A stretch of DNA of 64,000 nt from BQWY01 sp046351095 (GTDB lineage: Bacteria > Nitrospirota > Nitrospiria > Nitrospirales > Nitrospiraceae), in assembly GCA_046351095.1 (NCBI GenBank), contig JAXLZC010000001.1, positions 806,001 through 870,000 on the forward strand, written 5' to 3'. The position numbers and the translations under genes were made by a program. Under the pieces are notes generated by a model. That model saw only the letters and a list, made by a program, of their open reading frames with translations, was not told the DNA's origin and ran no database searches. Positions 52,797-60,947 of this stretch are shown here, piece after piece (position 1 is the stretch's first letter; every line of letters begins with the position of its first letter).

Positions 52797-54037
52797 TTCA
52801 CGTCTCGCAACAGATCAAGAATGGCCTGAGGCCAGGTGGCGCCGGTCGCGACGGCGACCGTCGCGAGCACGACACCCAGGGCGATACAGGACAGCACGGT
52901 GAGTTTGCCGAGGTCCTGCCCCAGCAACGTGCCCACCTGCACGGGCTCGCGGGACAGATAGGCGCTGGCGGCGTACAGCTCTTCGCCGATCAACGTGTAG
53001 TCGCAGGTCGTCACAAAAAACGGCAATTGGTGGTCGGAGTCGGTGCCGGCGATTTGAATCGCGCCGGTGCTGGAACCGGTTTCCGTCAGCAGCAGCGCTT
53101 CGGCGAAGTAGGCGCCCATAAAAAAGTTCGCGGCCGGTTTAGTGCGTAGCATGATGCCGTCCACCGAGGCCGTGTAGCTGAATTGGTCGGAGGTGATAAA
53201 AAAGTTGGAGTCGTCGCGAAAGAGATCCGGCTTGCCCGCTTCGTAGTAGGCCTGGCGCGTGATCTCCTGACAGACGGCCATGGTGATCGGATTGCGGTGC
53301 GGCACCATCAAATCGGTTTCGTAGCCCGCCGTGCGTGTGGCGACGCGCCCGAGGATCACCGCGGCGGCCACCGTCGAGGGATCGCTCATGTCGTGCGCGC
53401 CGGTTAGGTACATGACCGGCTTGCCCAACTCCGTCGCGCGACCGATGGCTTCGTCGACCGCATCCAACCCGGGAATATAGCGGAGGAACACGGAACCCTT
53501 GTGCGCCTTACGGATCGACAGGAACAAGACCGCGCCGAACAACAGCGCCGCGACCAAATTGTTCAGCGCGTTCCAATTGAACCAATTCGGCTCGGGTGTC
53601 ACCTGAAACAGCGGCGAGACGGTCATGGCTTCGCCGCGCACCGACGCCACGGCAACCGTGTAGGTGGTGCCGGGTTTCAGTTCGATCGCTTTGCCGTGCT
53701 TGAGTTGATAGAGGTGTTCGTCCGCAGTCGCGGGTGCCGCCCACCAAGGACGTTTGGCGTCTTTGACACGATGCGACGCAGCGGGAAATTCTTCAATGGT
53801 CTTGAGCGCATCGACCGACGCGGCTGTGCCCCCCGCCGCAAGAATACGATACCGGAGCGGTGGCGTTTCGTCGGCCGCAGCCTCCCACACAATCGTGATC
53901 GCCCCGCCGGCGTCGCTCGGCGCGTCGAAGGCGCGAACGTGAGCCGGTGCGTCCCCGCCTGCGGCCCGCGCGACGGCGACCGTCGCGAGGAGCATCGCGA
54001 GAGCCCACATACATATCGTTGGGACGCGTCGGATCAT
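52793..54037 (-). CDS. Signal peptide-Fn3-DUF6754 membrane protein
   Basis: This 414-residue protein starts with a signal peptide (1-25, ending AVARAAGG). A fibronectin-type-III-like domain (about 30-145; ITIVWEAAADETPPLRYRIL, GTTYTVAVASVRG) is followed by a helix (about 152-172). The globular region at about 180-370 resembles DUF6754 (YIPGLDAVDEAIGRATELGK, MVPHRNPITMAVCQEITRQA). A final helix lies at about 380-402. The Fn3 domain would be extracytoplasmic. DUF6754 has no known function. It overlaps the genes on both sides by 4 nt, placing it at the centre of the operon. Confidence 0.7.
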   Translation of the reverse strand: MIRRVPTICMWALAMLLATVAVARAAGGDAPAHVRAFDAPSDAGGAITIVWEAAADETPPLRYRILAAGGTAASVDALKTIEEFPAASHRVKDAKRPWWAAPATADEHLYQLKHGKAIELKPGTTYTVAVASVRGEAMTVSPLFQVTPEPNWFNWNALNNLVAALLFGAVLFLSIRKAHKGSVFLRYIPGLDAVDEAIGRATELGKPVMYLTGAHDMSDPSTVAAAVILGRVATRTAGYETDLMVPHRNPITMAVCQEITRQAYYEAGKPDLFRDDSNFFITSDQFSYTASVDGIMLRTKPAANFFMGAYFAEALLLTETGSSTGAIQIAGTDSDHQLPFFVTTCDYTLIGEELYAASAYLSREPVQVGTLLGQDLGKLTVLSCIALGVVLATVAVATGATWPQAILDLLRDVK

Positions 54038-55155
54038 CCTTCGATGACCTCCACGTTTGTGCGGGGCACCACAGCCTTGGTGCCATCTGCAAATGCGACG
54101 ACCAACACACGCGCCAAACTTTCCGTCGCGATCGACCGCGCCTCGGACGGCAGTTCCGCCACCTGGCCGATCTTCCCGAACCAGGGATCGCGAATGATCC
54201 GAATGGGGTCGCCGACACGGATCCCCAGCCGCTCCGCCGCCTGCGTCGGCCGTTGCGCCCGATCGCCATGCGGCACGATCAACTCCGGACGAATCACACC
54301 GGCTCGAATTTGCGTCGCGCCCGACACACTCGCCATACGGCCCTGTTGGCTGCGCAGCAACGCAAACGTCCGATCCGCCATCGGGATCGTCCCGAAGCCT
54401 TCGGTCAGCACCAGGGTCAGGCCGATCCGTTCGGTCCCGGTGATTGCCACGCCGAGGTCGTAGCCCAATAGCTGCCGGACATCTTGATCGTGGACACCAC
54501 CGACGACGAGCGCCAGGATGCCTAACTCCTTCGCGCGCATCATCGCGTCGTACGACACAAACGATCCGCCGACGACGATGGCGCCCTTCATCTCGGCGGT
54601 CAATCGCGCCGCATCAAGCGGTTCGTCCGGCGCGGACACCGCCATCACCAACGGGCCCCAAGTTTCGCCGCCGACGCCGAAGATGCCTTGGACCAACGCG
54701 CAGGTCGTCTCGACCGTGACTCCTTCCTGCCCATGTTGCTCGGTGATACGCCCATCGACGTAGGCGACGAGGTCGAGCACCAACGGCGGTTCGCGCACAA
54801 GCACCTGCCCGGTCAACGACGAGACGGCTTCTAACGTCCCGCGGATCGGCGAGGTGACTTCCGTCTTGAGCCAGCGAAACATCGGCTTGTTTTCGGCGAT
54901 GACCTCGTCGCGCTCGACCGACGCGCCGACCGGCTTCACCACAAATTGCGGCACTTCATCCGGCGCAATACCCAACTGATTGGCCACGTTCACCGGATAG
55001 ACCTTCCCCGGAAGACTCGTCTGCGCGACAACCTGACGCGCCGTCACGGTATCGCCAACCTGCACCAAGACCTTCCCGGACAGAGGCAAGATACGACGAC
55101 GCGAAATCGTCGTCTCCGCCGTGACCGTCAACCCTGGTGTGTACGAATGCGCCAT
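54034..55155 (-). CDS. Barrel-sandwich protein with KOW-like C terminus
   Basis: This 373-residue soluble protein has no signal peptide. Residues 1-110 show the alternating strand/turn pattern of a barrel-sandwich hybrid as in RnfC N-terminal or lipoyl-like domains (LSGKVLVQVGDTVTARQVVA, SVERDEVIAENKPMF). No biotinylated or lipoylated Lys motif is visible. The middle (about 140-270) looks alpha/beta. The last ~60 residues (VGDPIRIIRDPWFGKIGQVAEL) resemble a KOW motif, the Gly-centred fold of NusG and ribosomal proteins. It follows the GlmL-like gene after 68 bp and overlaps the Fn3-DUF6754 gene. A cytoplasmic adaptor of the membrane complex is a guess. Confidence 0.6.
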   Translation of the reverse strand: MAHSYTPGLTVTAETTISRRRILPLSGKVLVQVGDTVTARQVVAQTSLPGKVYPVNVANQLGIAPDEVPQFVVKPVGASVERDEVIAENKPMFRWLKTEVTSPIRGTLEAVSSLTGQVLVREPPLVLDLVAYVDGRITEQHGQEGVTVETTCALVQGIFGVGGETWGPLVMAVSAPDEPLDAARLTAEMKGAIVVGGSFVSYDAMMRAKELGILALVVGGVHDQDVRQLLGYDLGVAITGTERIGLTLVLTEGFGTIPMADRTFALLRSQQGRMASVSGATQIRAGVIRPELIVPHGDRAQRPTQAAERLGIRVGDPIRIIRDPWFGKIGQVAELPSEARSIATESLARVLVVAFADGTKAVVPRTNVEVIEG

Positions 55156-55223
55156 AGGTCAGTGCGAAATCGACGAGAGCGACGAACTCAACTGATACGT
55201 TGCGTCTGCGACGACTGTCGCCA

Positions 55224-57095
55224 TCACGGGCGATCTTTCTCTGATGGATAGAGATCCATCGCGGCAAACCATCGGCGCAATTGCGCGTGCCGCGCCTCGG
55301 GACTCTCGGCCATCTGCAGCGGTCGTCCGCGCCCGTCGAGCACAAGGCCGACAGCGCCGCCGCGCACATCGCGCGTCACCGCCTGCCCTTTTCCCGATCC
55401 GACATCTACGGTCGCGGCCGGCCGCACCGTGAGGGACGCGGACTCGTCATGCGTCAGCGGAATCAGCCGCAGGTCGCCGAACTCCAATGTGCCCGAGAGA
55501 GGCGGACGCCCGTCGGCAAAGGTCAGCTCAAACTCGATACAGCGAGACCCGGCAGTGCCTTGCCCGACCGGCGCGACGCAGGTGCCGAGATAAATCAAAC
55601 AATCGCGGAGAAACACATCTGTCGCCGCTCGCTCGCTCACCGTAGAGAGCACACCCAAATGCGGCATCATAAAAATACTGTCGACCGACAAGACGGTGAA
55701 CCCAAGCGGCTCGTAGGCATCCACCATCATCAGCATCGACTGTGCGCGACGCGGCGCATGCGACAAAATCCCACCGCTGCCGACGATGAGGTCCAACCGA
55801 CGCAAGTCGATCAACGAGCGGCCGGTTTGCCGCTGCTCGAAAATATCCGAGATCGTCCGCTGCTGCCGCACACCCTTCAGTCCCGTCGCCAGCGACTTAT
55901 GGTGTACGAACGCCAAGCGCAGCGCCTCGCGCGCAATGGCCTGCTCCAACACCAGCTCGTCCAGCGTCTGCGGAATCGTCGTCGGGCGGATCATCTTGTT
56001 TTTGATGCGATTACGCACCGTCTGTTCGTCCAGCGCCCAGGGCACCCACCGCAAAATATTCGGCAGTCCGGCTTCCACCAGCACGTTCGAAATGCTGTAC
56101 GACATGCCGAGGTTCGCACTGACTGTGCGATTGAATGTGCCGTCGAACACGGAAAAGACGTCGGTCGTGGCGCCTCCGATGTCCACGCCCAAGACATTGA
56201 TCTGCTGTCGCTTGGCGATCGTCTCCATGATGAGGCCGACCGCACCCGGCGTCGGCATGATCGGCGCGCCCGCCATGTCGATGAGCTTGCGGTAGCCCGG
56301 CGCCTGCGCCATGACATGTTCCAAAAACAGTTCGTGGATTTTGTCGCGCGCGGGTGCGAGGTGCTCCTGCTCGAGCGCGGGACGTAGGTTCGGCGCGAGC
56401 ACCAGCGCCGTCTTGTGACCAAGAATCTCGTTGACCTGCGCTTGCGCGTCGACGTTGCCCGCATACACGACCGGCAAGGTATAGCCGCTCCCGAAGCGCG
56501 GACGCGGCTCCGCCGCCGACACGTACTGCGCCATCTCGACGACATGTTTCACGGTCCCGCCGTCGGTGCCGCCCGCCATCAAAATCATGTCCGGCCGCAG
56601 AGATCGAATACGTTCGATCTTTTCGTGCGGCAGACGCCCGTCGTTGGACGCCAACACATCGATGACGATCGCGCCGGCGCCGAGCGCGCAGCGTTGCGCA
56701 CTTTCGCCCGTCATGTTGCGCACCACGCCGCTCACGACCATTTGTAAACCGCCGCCGGCACTGCTGGTCGAGACGTAGAGATCGACGCCGACCTTGCGAC
56801 CGTCCGCCTCGATGCGGCTGGGCGTGAGGATACGATCGCCGTCCAGAATTTTGCGTCCGGACAATTCTTCGATTTCGGCGAAGGCGTTCAGCACACCGCG
56901 TGTGACATCTTCGAAAGGCGCTTCGACCGTTGTCGGCGCTTCGCCGCGAAATGTCTGGCGATACTCGGCGCCGACTCGTTCAATCAGGATGGCTTTGGTG
57001 GTCGTGCTGCCACAGTCGGTGGCGATGATCACACGGAGGGTTGCGGGATCGATACGAGGCGGAACTGCGAGAGGCGTTGCGGTCGCGTCGGTCAT
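55224..57095 (-). CDS. glmL: GlmL/MutL-family ASKHA ATPase
   Basis: This 623-residue protein belongs to the GlmL (MutL) family of actin/Hsp70-fold ATPases first seen in glutamate mutase operons. The phosphate-1 motif is ATDCGSTTTK (25-34), followed by STSSAGGGLQMVVSGVVRNM (109-128). The phosphate-2 motif is LGVDIGGATTD (302-312), and the adenosine motif is IVGSGGIL. These suggest ATP binding and a chaperone-like role. No GlmS or GlmE is encoded in the window. Instead it heads a set of membrane-protein genes, which implies a different partner. ATG 57095 overlaps the upstream stop by 4 nt, and the longer frame is rejected. Confidence 0.87.
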   Translation of the reverse strand: MTDATATPLAVPPRIDPATLRVIIATDCGSTTTKAILIERVGAEYRQTFRGEAPTTVEAPFEDVTRGVLNAFAEIEELSGRKILDGDRILTPSRIEADGRKVGVDLYVSTSSAGGGLQMVVSGVVRNMTGESAQRCALGAGAIVIDVLASNDGRLPHEKIERIRSLRPDMILMAGGTDGGTVKHVVEMAQYVSAAEPRPRFGSGYTLPVVYAGNVDAQAQVNEILGHKTALVLAPNLRPALEQEHLAPARDKIHELFLEHVMAQAPGYRKLIDMAGAPIMPTPGAVGLIMETIAKRQQINVLGVDIGGATTDVFSVFDGTFNRTVSANLGMSYSISNVLVEAGLPNILRWVPWALDEQTVRNRIKNKMIRPTTIPQTLDELVLEQAIAREALRLAFVHHKSLATGLKGVRQQRTISDIFEQRQTGRSLIDLRRLDLIVGSGGILSHAPRRAQSMLMMVDAYEPLGFTVLSVDSIFMMPHLGVLSTVSERAATDVFLRDCLIYLGTCVAPVGQGTAGSRCIEFELTFADGRPPLSGTLEFGDLRLIPLTHDESASLTVRPAATVDVGSGKGQAVTRDVRGGAVGLVLDGRGRPLQMAESPEARHAQLRRWFAAMDLYPSEKDRP

Positions 57096-57472
57096 GTCGT
57101 CGCGGCCTTGGAGGCATCGCCCTGCGCCGCGCGGGTTTCGATCATGGCGACGAGTCGCTCCAGTGTCTCGCGCCGTTCCAACAAACGCGCGGCACGGTCG
57201 AACTCCAGGCTGTCGCAGGCGCAATTCAGGAGCGGCGCCAACCCGTACATCACCTGACTGCCGAGGAAATTGAGCGGACCGACGGATTCGAGAAACACTG
57301 TAGCCGGCGCCGTGAGGCCTCGGCGGACAACGGACTCGGCGAGTCGCTCCAACAGGGCGAGGTCTTCGGCGGACAGCGGCGCATCTGACGGCGCGACGGC
57401 GAACGCATGCGCGAACGGCGTACGCCAGCGGGCTATGGTCTGCGTGAGAAGTGCGCTCAGTCGTGAGGGCAT
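57092..57472 (-). CDS. Small soluble protein at the head of the GlmL/DUF6754 operon
   Basis: A 126-residue, mostly helical protein with no signal peptide or membrane helix. The C-terminal half has a distinctive stretch (FLESVGPLNFLGSQVMYGLA) followed by the charged helix AARLLERRETLERLVAMIE, which looks like a conserved interaction surface. I do not recognise the family. Its stop overlaps the GlmL-like start by 4 nt, so a stoichiometric partner of the ATPase is likely. Confidence 0.6.
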   Translation of the reverse strand: MPSRLSALLTQTIARWRTPFAHAFAVAPSDAPLSAEDLALLERLAESVVRRGLTAPATVFLESVGPLNFLGSQVMYGLAPLLNCACDSLEFDRAARLLERRETLERLVAMIETRAAQGDASKAATT

Positions 57473-57754
57473 CGCGTCGGCATGCGAACGCTAGGAGATG
57501 TGCGCGGGATTATAGGGGCGAGGGCAGAACGAGTCAATTTACGGATGCGTGAAGTGCGTGCGAGTGACCCGGGGGCGGCGTGAACATCCCTTGCGTTGAA
57601 CTACCTACGAATTGATTGACACAGCCATCGCGAGCGGCGCGACAGGTGAGAAACACGCAGGTTTCTCTTGCGCAAACGCGATTGTTTCAGTATGTTGCGA
57701 CACACGCGAGGCCGATGGTGGTCTCGCCCCATCGTTTATACAGAAGGAGTCGAC
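57473..57754. other. Divergent intergenic region
   Basis: This 282-bp gap lies between the operon head and the Lys/Ala-rich peptide gene. Its right side contains a candidate promoter (57668-57696). On the minus strand, no clear promoter for the seven-gene operon was found. Confidence 0.45.
57668..57696 (+). promoter_or_regulatory. Candidate promoter of the Lys/Ala-rich peptide gene
   Basis: TTGCGC (57668-57673) and TATGTT (57691-57696) are spaced by 17 bp. Each matches 4 of 6 consensus bases. Transcription would start about 50 bp before the ATG at 57755. Confidence 0.4.
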
Positions 57755-57856
57755 ATGGCAAAGAAGGCAGCAGCAAAGAAGGCAGTGAAGAAGACGACCG
57801 CGAAGAAGGCGGCCCCGAAGAAGGCCGCCGCCAAGAAGCCGGCGAAGAAGAAGTAA
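57755..57856 (+). CDS. Tiny histone H1-like Lys/Ala-rich protein
   Basis: This 33-residue peptide is almost only Lys, Ala, Pro and Thr, made of imperfect KKAAAKKA and KKAAPKKA repeats and ending KKPAKKK. It resembles the tail of eukaryotic H1 or bacterial HctB/AlgP-like proteins that bind DNA. The AAGGAG ribosome site (57744-57749) is well placed, and a candidate promoter lies upstream, so it is likely expressed. Such a short free tail without a folded domain is unusual. Nucleoid or RNA binding is inferred from charge alone. Confidence 0.72.
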   Translation: MAKKAAAKKAVKKTTAKKAAPKKAAAKKPAKKK

Positions 57857-57857
57857 G

Positions 57858-57874
57858 CGGGCGAGACGCGCCCG
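57858..57874 (+). terminator. Weak terminator-like hairpin after the Lys/Ala peptide
   Basis: A 6-bp stem CGGGCG/CGCCCG with loop AGACG begins one base past the stop. A T-containing stretch (TTAGTTGGTTTT) starts a few bases later. It is short, so termination is uncertain. Confidence 0.35.
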
Positions 57875-57880
57875 GCCGCG

Positions 57881-58762
57881 TTAGTTGGTTTTGAGTCCCG
57901 TTGGAGGCGCGGGAGCTCCCGAGTCTCCAACGAGACATCCCACTCGAGTCTGAGACACCACCACCTGATCGATCCACAGATATTGCGTCGTATAGACGGG
58001 ACCTGAGAAGGATAGCTGAAAGGCGTTAATACGGAGATCCGTCGTATCACGCCACCGCATCCCCTGCACCTCGCCCTTCGGCGTTCCGTCGATCCACATT
58101 CGTTGATAGCCGTCGTGTTGGCCAGGTGTATTGGCCTGTAATTCCAATTCGAGGCAATACCAACGCCCCGACTGCATCGCTTCACGCGGATCGGCTTGAT
58201 AGAAGTGATTCCCCCAATAATTGCCGTCCCCCGACTGCGTCATTTCAGGGAAATACGAGTAGAAGATCAGCTCACCTGGGTCGGGTTTTCTGAACGTATT
58301 GGTCGTGACGAGTGCGGAGTAAAAGAAGTCTTTTCCATTCGGACGAATCCCCGCCTTGCCGAATGCAGACCATTGATTGTCGATACGATTCCCATACAAC
58401 GCAAAAATCTTGGTGCAGTTTGCCCCGCAGGTCCACCCGTTTTCGAACTTTACATACAGACGCCCGTAGACATGGTCGTACCCGGGCATAAACCAGCGCG
58501 TCAGCCACCCGCCGTCGGCGCCAGGCGGATAGGTCGCGCGTAACGCTTGATTCCCGGGTAACGGACTCGCGGGATCGGTCCGCAGTGAATGGAGCGACGG
58601 GTTGTAGCCATCTTCCCAGCGCTCCAACGTTGCCCGCTCGAAATCGTCGCAGAAGATCGTGCTCGGCAGACTACAGATCGATTCTTCTGCCTGCGTTACC
58701 GCAACATTCGTCAGCACGGCACAGCCAAGCAGGATGGCACCCCAGATCGATGATCGATTCAT
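57881..58762 (-). CDS. Secreted protein, concanavalin/polysaccharide-lyase-like
   Basis: A 293-residue exported protein with a signal peptide (about 1-25, ending VTQAEE). The body is beta-rich. FCDDFERATLERWEDGY, NQALRATYPPGADGGW and VYGRLYVKFENGW resemble the jelly-roll fold of polysaccharide lyases and ConA-like lectins. A late MWIDGTPKGEV and LRINAFQLSF also fit, and six cysteines may form disulfides. I cannot identify catalytic residues with confidence. It has no operon partners. ATG 58762 starts the signal peptide, and the extra upstream codons are unlikely. Confidence 0.65.
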   Translation of the reverse strand: MNRSSIWGAILLGCAVLTNVAVTQAEESICSLPSTIFCDDFERATLERWEDGYNPSLHSLRTDPASPLPGNQALRATYPPGADGGWLTRWFMPGYDHVYGRLYVKFENGWTCGANCTKIFALYGNRIDNQWSAFGKAGIRPNGKDFFYSALVTTNTFRKPDPGELIFYSYFPEMTQSGDGNYWGNHFYQADPREAMQSGRWYCLELELQANTPGQHDGYQRMWIDGTPKGEVQGMRWRDTTDLRINAFQLSFSGPVYTTQYLWIDQVVVSQTRVGCLVGDSGAPAPPTGLKTN

Positions 58763-58986
58763 GTCGGCCTCACTCCTCAACAATCGCAGTCAATGTCGGA
58801 GTCGTTGATACCATGGACGTGGATAGCGCACGATGCGGCACGAGCTCCCCGGGTGGGAGAGTGCTCACTTTGATGTACCACGGACGGGACCGAGCACGAA
58901 GCAAATGCGAATTGCGGACCGCTTGCCGGCGGTATGTATGGAGAGACACCGCAGGATGTCGACGCGCAATTGCGCAGTCGCTCGCT

Positions 58987-59856
58987 CTAGACCTGCTGCT
59001 CGGCGTGGTAGGAACTGCGCACGAGGGGACCGGATTCGACGTGGGCAAACCCGAGCGCCTGGGCCTCGGCCTTAAAGGCCGCGAACTCCTCAGGACGGTA
59101 GAAGTGAGTCACCGGAAGATGGTCTTTGGTCGGTTGAAGATATTGGCCGATGGTGAGGATGTCGCAGCCGACTCCACGCAGGTCCTCCATGACCTGGCGG
59201 ATTTCTTCATCCGCTTCTCCCATCCCGACGATGAGGCCGGATTTCGTCCGCGCACCGCGAGCTTTTGCGCGTGCCAATAATCGGATTGACCGTTCGTATT
59301 TTCCCTGTGCACGGATCGACGGAAACAGCCGCGCAACAGTTTCAATATTGTGGTTGAGAATGTCAGGCGCAGCATCCAACACGGTCCCGAGCGCAGCCTC
59401 GTCGCCCTCAAAATCGGGAATCAGGACTTCGATGGTGCAGGCCGGAGAAAGCCGCCGCGTCGCGCGAATCGTCTCGGCAAAGACCGAGGCGCCGCCATCC
59501 GGCAATTCGTCTCGATTCACCGACGTGATCACCACATGCCGCAGTCCCATCGCCAACGCCGCATCGGCCACTCGCTGCGGTTCCGTTAGATCAACCGGCA
59601 ACGGCCGCCCGGTCGCAACCGAACAGTAGTGACAGCGCCGCGTACAGATGTCGCCCAAGATCAGAAACGTCGCCGTCCGCGCATTCCAACATTCCCATCG
59701 ATTTGGGCAGCGCGCTTCCTCGCAGATCGTATGCAGGCCGAAACGATCGACGGCCTCCTGGACCTGCCGATAGTCCGGCCCCTGCTTCAACCGCACACGA
59801 AACCAATCCGGCAATCGTCGAGACGGCCGTTCGGGCATGATGAGGTTATGAGTCAT
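58987..59856 (-). CDS. lipA: Lipoyl synthase LipA
   Basis: LipA inserts two sulfurs into octanoyl groups on lipoyl domains by radical SAM chemistry. The 289-residue protein has the auxiliary cluster motif CEEARCPNRWEC, the radical SAM motif CTRRCHYC and the C-terminal RSSYHAEQ with the conserved RSSYHA. All are diagnostic. ATG 59856 starts 5 bp after the upstream stop. An in-frame ATG at 59838 and a longer frame also exist. It is the last gene of an operon with mrp and a Rieske gene, which suggests a shared theme of iron-sulfur supply. Confidence 0.95.
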   Translation of the reverse strand: MTHNLIMPERPSRRLPDWFRVRLKQGPDYRQVQEAVDRFGLHTICEEARCPNRWECWNARTATFLILGDICTRRCHYCSVATGRPLPVDLTEPQRVADAALAMGLRHVVITSVNRDELPDGGASVFAETIRATRRLSPACTIEVLIPDFEGDEAALGTVLDAAPDILNHNIETVARLFPSIRAQGKYERSIRLLARAKARGARTKSGLIVGMGEADEEIRQVMEDLRGVGCDILTIGQYLQPTKDHLPVTHFYRPEEFAAFKAEAQALGFAHVESGPLVRSSYHAEQQV

Positions 59857-59861
59857 GACGA

Positions 59862-60245
59862 TCAGGATGCGGACGAGGGATGCGAGGGCCCACCGGACCA
59901 GGCCTGCAGGCGTCGGAGAAGCCACGCCCAGAGTCCAATTTCAGCGGGCGCCTCAACGGGATCGGGATACTCGACCCACAGTTCGCGACTGCCGAGATAT
60001 TCACCGTCGCGAAACGTGAGTTGTGTTTTCAGTTGGCGATACCCTTGCGCATGAAGATCGGCGACGAGTCGGAGCAACGCCTCGTCCGCCGTCGCGGCAG
60101 GCGCCGAACAGGCTCGCGTCGATTCGTATTGGAGCAAGGCGCACAGCCCTTCGGGCTGCTCGCGAATCTGCACAGGCCGGCTAAAGCCGCGCTCACGGGC
60201 ATCGACTCCAGCCAGCTGATAACGCGGCTCCGAGGGCACAGCCAT
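59862..60245 (-). CDS. Hypothetical protein in the lipA operon
   Basis: This 127-residue soluble protein has no signal peptide. An alpha/beta pattern is visible (LVADLHAQGYRQLKTQLTFRD, then YLGSRELWVEYPD), ending in a Trp-rich helix (LWAWLLRRLQAW). I do not recognise the family. Its ATG directly abuts the stop of the preceding gene, and lipA starts 5 bp after it, so it is firmly inside the operon. Confidence 0.6.
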   Translation of the reverse strand: MAVPSEPRYQLAGVDARERGFSRPVQIREQPEGLCALLQYESTRACSAPAATADEALLRLVADLHAQGYRQLKTQLTFRDGEYLGSRELWVEYPDPVEAPAEIGLWAWLLRRLQAWSGGPSHPSSAS

Positions 60246-60605
60246 TTAGAGTGCGCGGAACACGGCGAGTAAGTCGCTCAAGGCCATCGTCTTGTTCTTG
60301 AGGATTGCACGCTCTGCATTCAGCGCATCCATCGACGGACACTTGTCCCCGCTTTTAAAACATTCCGCGCCTAACGCGAGGACACGATCGGACTCAGCCG
60401 TCATCTTGGCCTTCACCACCGGATTCACAGAGACGATCCCCAGCAACTCCTTCCGCGTGGCGTCGAGGTGCTTCTGCAACTCCTCCGCCGCCAAGCCCGC
60501 GCACGCGGACTCGCTCACGCAGCGATCCAAATACTGCGACAAAAACACATACAGCCGCACCATGGTCGCAGTGATCTCAATATGGTCGTTGGCTGCCGTC
60601 GTCAT
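60246..60605 (-). CDS. Small helical protein in the lipA operon
   Basis: A 119-residue protein, predicted mostly helical, with four cysteines (RCVSESAC and ECFKSGDKC). ATG 60605 has a strong GGAGGAGAG site, so the longer frame reaching into the Rieske gene is rejected. Function unknown. The Cys pairs could bind a metal or form disulfides, but no known motif is present. Confidence 0.65.
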   Translation of the reverse strand: MTTAANDHIEITATMVRLYVFLSQYLDRCVSESACAGLAAEELQKHLDATRKELLGIVSVNPVVKAKMTAESDRVLALGAECFKSGDKCPSMDALNAERAILKNKTMALSDLLAVFRAL

Positions 60606-60625
60606 CGTCTCTCCTCCTCGCGTCC

Positions 60626-60931
60626 TTACAACAATGCCTGGATTTCTTCGCCCACGACCCGCGATTCGTACACGGCCACCTTGGCCGCCGGATTCGCCAC
60701 ACACCCACCCGTCTTCACGTTGAACTGCCAGCCGTGCCACGGACACGACACGATATCACCTTCCAATTCGCCCTCTCCCAGCGGCCCGCCGCGATGGACA
60801 CAGGTGTTGTCGATGACGTGGAACGCGCCGTCAACGTTGAACACCGCCAACGTCTTTCCACCCGCTTCCGTTACGATCCCGAGCCCCGGCTTGATCTCCG
60901 TCGTTTTGGCGACGGTCACGAACTCCGCCAT
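60626..60931 (-). CDS. Rieske 2Fe-2S ferredoxin
   Basis: A 101-residue Rieske protein. The cluster ligands are C44 and H46 (CVHRGG) and C63 and H66 (CPWHGW). Length and motif match soluble Rieske ferredoxins of the NirD/BphA3 type that carry electrons to oxygenases or reductases. No oxygenase lies nearby. Being downstream of mrp and upstream of lipA, it may have a role in electron supply, but that is inference. Confidence 0.94.
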   Translation of the reverse strand: MAEFVTVAKTTEIKPGLGIVTEAGGKTLAVFNVDGAFHVIDNTCVHRGGPLGEGELEGDIVSCPWHGWQFNVKTGGCVANPAAKVAVYESRVVGEEIQALL

Positions 60932-60947
60932 GATGCCACTCCTCGTG

